From assembly GCF_000373105.1 (NCBI RefSeq), contig NZ_KB890491.1:143649-207648 (forward strand): a DNA stretch of 64,000 nucleotides. Direction: 5' to 3'. Within the stretch, counting starts at the first letter, position 1, and the number at the start of each line of letters is the position of its first letter. The translations under genes were made by a program, and so were the position numbers. The DNA comes from Neolewinella persica DSM 23188 (GTDB lineage: Bacteria > Bacteroidota > Bacteroidia > Chitinophagales > Saprospiraceae). The notes beneath the pieces are model-generated. The model was given only the letters and a program-made list of their open reading frames with translations. It ran no database searches and was not told the DNA's origin. This document shows positions 60,578 to 64,000 of the stretch, one piece after another.

Positions 60578-60855
60578 TGGGTTGGTTTGGGGGCGAAAGG
60601 GGTAGCAGTGCAATGCTGCAAAGATAACGAGGGGAAATTGATGGTGTTGTAAGGGGGATGACGGGTGGAGAGTTTTATCGAGCAGCTAACGGGTCCTGTG
60701 ATCCTATCGGGCTAAAAGCTTTCGGACAATTTTTTGGCCGGCCGGCCCGTCCAACGGATCATTTCTCGTTTGCGATAATGTAGTGTAAGGGGAGAGTCCG
60801 TCTGGCTGACCGCAGAAATAAGCTGAGTTATGTAAACACCCCACTGCTAAGACCT

Positions 60856-60864
60856 TACCTTTCG
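60856..60864 (+). promoter_or_regulatory. -7-like box (TACCTTTCG) of the ROK gene
   Basis: TACCTTTCG lies 14 bp before the ATG at 60879, one mismatch to the Bacteroidota -7 consensus. Confidence 0.45.
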
Positions 60865-60878
60865 CAAAATTATTGATT

Positions 60879-61769
60879 ATGAAATGGGGAATCGACCTGG
60901 GCGGAACGAAAATCGAAGGCGTCATTTTAGCGGATGATGGCAGCATAGTCGATCGTCGGCGCATTGCAACGGAACGCGAAGGAGGGTATGACCATATCGT
61001 TTCCAGAATCGCCCTGTTGGTAGAAGAAATGAAACAAGGCACCGGATTAATACCGGAGAAGATCGGAATCGGTACACCTGGCACCATCGACCCGCCAACC
61101 GGCCTGATGAAGAACTCAAACACCACAGTATTAAACGGCCAGCCGTTAGGTAAGGACCTGAGTGCAAAAATCGGGGTGCCATTAACCTTGGCCAACGACG
61201 CTAACTGTTTTGCCGTAGCTGAGACTTTGATGGGTGCGGTACCTCTACATGCGCCAACGGCCAAGGTGGTCTTCGGCGTTATTCTTGGCACCGGTACCGG
61301 TGGAGGGCTGGTGGTGGATGGTCAGATCCTGGGCGGTGCCCAGGGCATTGGCGGAGAGTGGGGGCATATGTTCCTCGACAACTCCGGAGGTTATTGCTAT
61401 TGTGGCCGCGTTGGTTGCGCCGAACGGATTCTCGCCGGTCCAAGTCTGGAGAAATACTATGCCAACATCAGTGGGCGCTCGCTGAGTATGAAAGAGATCG
61501 TTCCGCGTTACCGGGCCGGTAACGACCCGGCAGCCACCGCTACGATGGAGCGCTGGTTTCATTTCTTCGCTAAAGGCATTAGTACCATCATCAACGTAAT
61601 TGATCCTGATGTGATCATCCTGGGTGGAGGACTTGGCAACATTGATGAGCTGTACACCAGGGCTGTTCCTCAAGTAGTCAACCACCTCTTTAATCCGCGG
61701 ATGGATACTCTTTTCCTTAAGCCGGAGTTGGGGGATTCGGCCGGGGTGTTTGGCGCTGCGTTATTGTAA
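60879..61769 (+). CDS. ROK-family sugar kinase (glucokinase-like)
   Basis: 296 residues from the ATG at 60879; an in-frame TTG two codons earlier is less likely. ROK features: phosphate-binding MKWGIDLGGTKIEGVIL, IGTPGTIDPPTG, the catalytic Asp in LTLANDANCFAVAE (~residue 108), GTGTGGGLVVDGQIL, and the ROK zinc site GHMFLD...CYCGRVGCAERI (~residues 160-185). It phosphorylates glucose or another hexose/N-acetylhexosamine with ATP in the cytosol. Monocistronic with its own promoter; a hairpin follows the stop. Confidence 0.92.
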   Translation: MKWGIDLGGTKIEGVILADDGSIVDRRRIATEREGGYDHIVSRIALLVEEMKQGTGLIPEKIGIGTPGTIDPPTGLMKNSNTTVLNGQPLGKDLSAKIGVPLTLANDANCFAVAETLMGAVPLHAPTAKVVFGVILGTGTGGGLVVDGQILGGAQGIGGEWGHMFLDNSGGYCYCGRVGCAERILAGPSLEKYYANISGRSLSMKEIVPRYRAGNDPAATATMERWFHFFAKGISTIINVIDPDVIILGGGLGNIDELYTRAVPQVVNHLFNPRMDTLFLKPELGDSAGVFGAALL

Positions 61770-61787
61770 GGCTCCTACAAACAAAAA

Positions 61788-61812
61788 GGCGAGTCAGCTA
61801 TGCCAACTCGCC
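61788..61812. terminator. Hairpin after the ROK gene
   Basis: GGCGAGT (61788-61794) pairs with ACTCGCC (61806-61812). An A-run precedes it on the plus strand, so it would serve better as a minus-strand terminator; moderate support. Confidence 0.5.
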
Positions 61813-61982
61813 CTAACATTAACCAAAAACCCAGCAAAAGACTTTGGCCTCAAATAGCAAGCATTCAGTTTCACTTAGTGAAACGCTCACTATGTAGGTG
61901 GCGTCACTCGAAGGGTAGCATACTAAAATGAGCAGCGGTCCCGGTCCCACCGAGCTTGGCATGGTCATTTTAATATTAAGAC

Positions 61983-62066
61983 GTCTCTATTAAAAAAGGA
62001 GACTACTATCTGTCGTAGATAGTTCCTAAAACCACCTACGAAACTAAAAGGCAGGGCGGTTTTAGG
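61983..62066 (+). ncRNA. Cluster of hairpins in a 520-bp gene-free region (candidate structured RNA)
   Basis: Three consecutive dyads: GTCTC/GAGAC (61983-62003), ACTATCT-GTCGT-AGATAGT (62005-62023), and CCTAAAACC/GGTTTTAGG (62025-62066). They lie between the ROK gene and the Gre-like gene, ~225 bp before the latter. No coding frame is convincing in 61770-62289. The class is not recognised; RNA status is an inference from stem clustering only. Confidence 0.35.
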
Positions 62067-62289
62067 TTGTTCGATAAAATCACCACTTTTTATTCACTTG
62101 TCGCCAGGACTAGCGCCATAACTTTTCCTGAAATTATTAAGGTTGGTAGCCGGCACCAAACATTAAAGGGATTGCATCCGTAATACCTTAAAGCAGACAT
62201 CAATTATGTATCTTGTTGCAATAATTGCCTGAAGGAATGGACCATTAGTCTCTCCAGTCTACTCCATTTTTTTACTTAAATCTGTAATC

Positions 62290-62754
62290 ATGCATAACAA
62301 TCTCGATAATCTTAAAAAGGCGATCATTGCCTATCTTCTGGAAGAAAAAGAAGCATCCTACAGAAATATGATGGCTATGCAGAAGGCTGAAGTCGCTGCT
62401 TCTGAAAAAACCAACGAAGCGGGAGATAGCCAATTTCAGGGCGGCAAAACCGGCCAAGTACTCAACCGGGTTGAGGCACGTGCTTCCGTTGTGGAGGCGC
62501 TTCAAAACGACATTAATATTTTGAGCGGGTTGGATTCGGTAGAACCTACCCCCGAAATTCAACTAGGAGATGTTGTCGAAACTGACAAAGGGAACTTCTT
62601 TGTTGCCGTTCCTTCCGAGGAATTTGAGATCGCTGGAGTTAAATATCGGGGCATTTCGGTTGAAAGTCCACTCTTTCAAGCACTTCGCGGAAAGAAAAAC
62701 GGAGAAAAAGTAATCGTTAATAATAACAGCTTTGTCCTCCTAAATAGTCATTAA
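62290..62754 (+). CDS. GreA/GreB C-terminal-domain-like protein
   Basis: 154 residues. N-terminal helical region (LKKAIIAYLLEEKEASYRNM, then VLNRVEARASVVEALQNDI) and a C-terminal FKBP-like Gre domain (IQLGDVVETDKGNFFVAVPS, YRGISVESPLFQALRGKKNG, VIVNNNSFVLL). The region GDSQFQGGK replaces the acidic tip of true GreA, so transcript cleavage is unlikely. Related Bacteroidota proteins bind RNA polymerase or are uncharacterised. Single gene, followed by a hairpin. Confidence 0.78.
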   Translation: MHNNLDNLKKAIIAYLLEEKEASYRNMMAMQKAEVAASEKTNEAGDSQFQGGKTGQVLNRVEARASVVEALQNDINILSGLDSVEPTPEIQLGDVVETDKGNFFVAVPSEEFEIAGVKYRGISVESPLFQALRGKKNGEKVIVNNNSFVLLNSH

Positions 62755-62767
62755 GCCACATAAAAAA

Positions 62768-62796
62768 GCCCCGCCGGAACCATAATCCGGTGGGGC
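62768..62796. terminator. Terminator after the Gre-like gene
   Basis: GCCCCGCCGGA (62768-62778) pairs with TCCGGTGGGGC (62786-62796), allowing one G-T pair. An A-run precedes it on the plus strand (62762-62767). Possible bidirectional use. Confidence 0.75.
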
Positions 62797-62908
62797 TACA
62801 TCATAATCTCACGAAAAAATCTTATATCGAAAGTTGCCCGGATGATTAATACGGACTATCTTCGAATCATCTTTAGTGCTTTTTGTTTTGATCCCATGAA
62901 TGTATTAC

Positions 62909-62939
62909 AGCCGGTCCCTATTGGGCCGGCTTTTTTTTT
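62909..62939 (+). terminator. Strong Rho-independent terminator without an obvious gene
   Basis: AGCCGGTCCC-TATT-GGGCCGGCT followed by nine T. It lies 155 bp past the Gre-like stop and 113 bp after that gene's own terminator, with no convincing protein gene between (62797-62908). It may end a small RNA or read-through transcript. The rest of the spacer to 63289 is AT-rich with no clear gene. Confidence 0.85.
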
Positions 62940-63262
62940 GGGCGTTCTCAAAGCGTGTGAGTGTGTAGCTAAAAAAGTAGTCGTCGTCCCAATTCAAACA
63001 CCAGGACGACGCCACTTACAAATCATAATCCCATGAACATATTTCTTGTCAATTGAGGATGCATTTACCCTCCGACAATACAAATATGAGGTAAGACTTA
63101 AGCCAGAACAAGGACACATTTGCTTATTTGTGAAAAGTAAAATGCGTGATATTTGTCACATTTTATTGTTTTTCAGCGGTTTATGTCTTTTAAATGTGAT
63201 TTTTTATGTAGCAACAAGTGTCGCTCACATCACTACATCGTTCGAAAAAAGGTACTCTACGC

Positions 63263-63270
63263 TACTTTCG
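63263..63270 (+). promoter_or_regulatory. -7 box (TACTTTCG) of the MazG-like gene
   Basis: TACTTTCG, one mismatch to TAnnTTTG, with TTCG 19 bp upstream as a -33-like element, 20 bp before the ATG. Confidence 0.5.
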
Positions 63271-63289
63271 GGAGTAAAAACTTAGCAAA

Positions 63290-63628
63290 ATGGAACTTAC
63301 CCAGGCTCAAAAACTGGTGGATGATTGGATCACTACCATCGGTGTCAGGTACTACGGAGAACTTACCAACACGGCCATCCTCATGGAGGAGACCGGAGAA
63401 GTTGCGCGCCTGATGGCGCGCCTGTACGGCGAGCAGTCCTTTAAAAACCCTGCTGACGCTGAAACGGCCCACGATCAACTGGCTGACGAATTCGCGGATG
63501 TGCTGTTTGTCCTTATTTGCCTGGCCAACCAAACCGGGGTGGACCTGGCCAGTGCCCTCCGCAAAAACCTGGACAAGAAAACCAAACGGGACGCTACGCG
63601 GCACCGGGACAACCCCAAGCTGAAATAG
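63290..63628 (+). CDS. MazG-like nucleotide pyrophosphohydrolase
   Basis: 112 residues, a single all-alpha MazG/dUTPase-like domain. Metal-binding pattern: EETGEVARLMAR (ExxE-type, ~residues 32-43) and DELADVLF-like ADEFADVLFVLICLANQTG (~residues 65-83, E/D ligands), then DLASALRKNLDKKTKRDATR. It should hydrolyse non-canonical or excess NTPs/dNTPs to NMP and PPi. Short single-domain members are common in Bacteroidota. Next to an insertion-sequence end. Confidence 0.88.
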   Translation: MELTQAQKLVDDWITTIGVRYYGELTNTAILMEETGEVARLMARLYGEQSFKNPADAETAHDQLADEFADVLFVLICLANQTGVDLASALRKNLDKKTKRDATRHRDNPKLK

Positions 63629-63635
63629 AAAGAAG

Positions 63636-63739
63636 GAGTCGTCCCGAATGTCTCAGTTAAGGATAGGCTGGTTAAGCGGAGGAGGTCTGCCGTGGAGTAG
63701 GCGCAAAGCCAAACCATAAAAACATGAGTCATCCCGAAT
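63636..63739 (+). repeat. Pair of direct repeats GAGTCRTCCCGAAT
   Basis: GAGTCGTCCCGAAT (63636-63649) and GAGTCATCCCGAAT (63726-63739), one mismatch, 90 bp apart, between the MazG-like gene and the transposase 3' end. The second may be the end of the insertion sequence. Confidence 0.6.
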
Positions 63740-64000
63740 TTTGAGCCCACATTAAAGTGAGGCAAATCGAGATGGCCATTCTAAGTCTGTAGAGCGGTAT
63801 CGAGGCATCTCGGTACCGCTTTCCAGTTCTATGACAGTAATTTCTTAAAAAAAGAGGAACCCAGCCTTTCCAGTTGCGCAATATCTGGAGCATGAAGTCA
63901 TAGACCAAGGTGACGATACTCATCAGCTTCATGCGGTTGTCCCAAAACCATAGCCTTGGCGACTCCAAACCCAGCTCTGACTTGAGAAAACGAAACCCCT
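63729..64000 (-). mobile_element. Transposase gene, C-terminal end only (continues past window)
   Basis: The minus-strand frame is open to the window edge and reads FRFLKSELGLESPRLWFWDN, then MKLMSIVTLVYDFMLQ and HRTGKRYRDASIPLYRLRMA, ending at 63729. FRFLKxELGxESPRLW with the following Arg is typical of the C-terminal DDE part of IS4-type transposases, as I recall it. The front of the gene and the other IS end lie beyond 64000, so integrity cannot be judged. Confidence 0.7.

Noticed and set aside
62842..63036. 64-codon open frame across the orphan terminator
   Set aside because: It runs through a Rho-independent terminator with a nine-T tail; composition is not coding-like.
63046..63285. 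79-codon AT-rich frame with a hydrophobic stretch
   Set aside because: It overlaps the predicted promoter of the MazG-like gene, has no homology I recognise and has an AT-driven hydrophobic pattern.

Overview
The window (about 52-53 % GC by eye) is chromosomal DNA of a Bacteroidota bacterium, most like the Saprospiria (Lewinella/Neolewinella type). The evidence is four secreted proteins with type IX secretion (T9SS) C-terminal sorting domains, the T9SS regulator PorX, Bacteroidota-type -7 boxes (TAnnTTTG) with no Shine-Dalgarno preference, many SPII lipoproteins, a DUF5723 outer-membrane-type protein and an HTTM protein. No rRNA, tRNA, CRISPR array, prophage or plasmid functions were found. 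The only transposase is a fragment running off the right edge.

Layout. 1-4.4 kb: end of a fibre-like secreted protein, a small T9SS cargo, a CocE/NonD hydrolase and a lipoprotein. 4.6-10.6 kb: flavin oxidoreductase, two Gfo/Idh/MocA oxidoreductases, pirin, and a zinc-ribbon/TM/plug-motif/T9SS protein. 10.9-16 kb: small unknowns, NlpC/P60 lipoprotein, ribosomal L25, and a BlaI/MecI-BlaR1-like pair. 16.2-19.3 kb: two paralogous two-module secreted proteins followed by an SdpA-like/HTTM (SdpB-like) pair. 19.6-24.9 kb: a giant BNR/VPS10-type protein, a MITE-like palindrome and a choice-of-anchor T9SS protein. 25-32.4 kb: LysM-CAP protein, PorX, DUF421, YfcC transporter and a GCS2-CBS fusion. 32.6-39.1 kb: DUF3089 hydrolase, a decayed patch (frameshifted flavin monooxygenase plus an acetyltransferase remnant), CBS protein, MlaD lipoprotein, SH3 lipoprotein and an amidohydrolase pseudogene. 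39.3-45.5 kb: lysS, lgt, AraC regulator, NTF2-like protein and a class-C beta-lactamase-like protein. 45.6-54.6 kb: SNF2 helicase, fdhD, rhodanese lipoprotein, rsmI and DUF819. 54.6-64 kb: FG-GAP T9SS protein, SDR, DUF5723 protein plus lipoprotein, ROK kinase, Gre-like protein, MazG-like protein and a transposase end.

The most striking feature is not a gene. A 17-18 bp element, GCACCTGCGGCCGCGCC, recurs 16 times (six exact copies) on both strands. It usually follows a pyrimidine tract containing GCTCCTTTA, and 12 of 16 copies lie near the 5' end of a gene in that gene's orientation. Some copies lie inside coding sequence: in the leaders of two secreted proteins, at a lipobox, and in an internal Lys/Gly/Ala-rich stretch. 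A second theme is intergenic spacers made of degenerate 7-, 8- or 14-nt tandem words arranged as inverted arms. These arms often contain the stop or start codons of the flanking genes (lysS/lgt, fdhD/rhodanese, DUF819/FG-GAP protein). I do not recognise either family from published descriptions.
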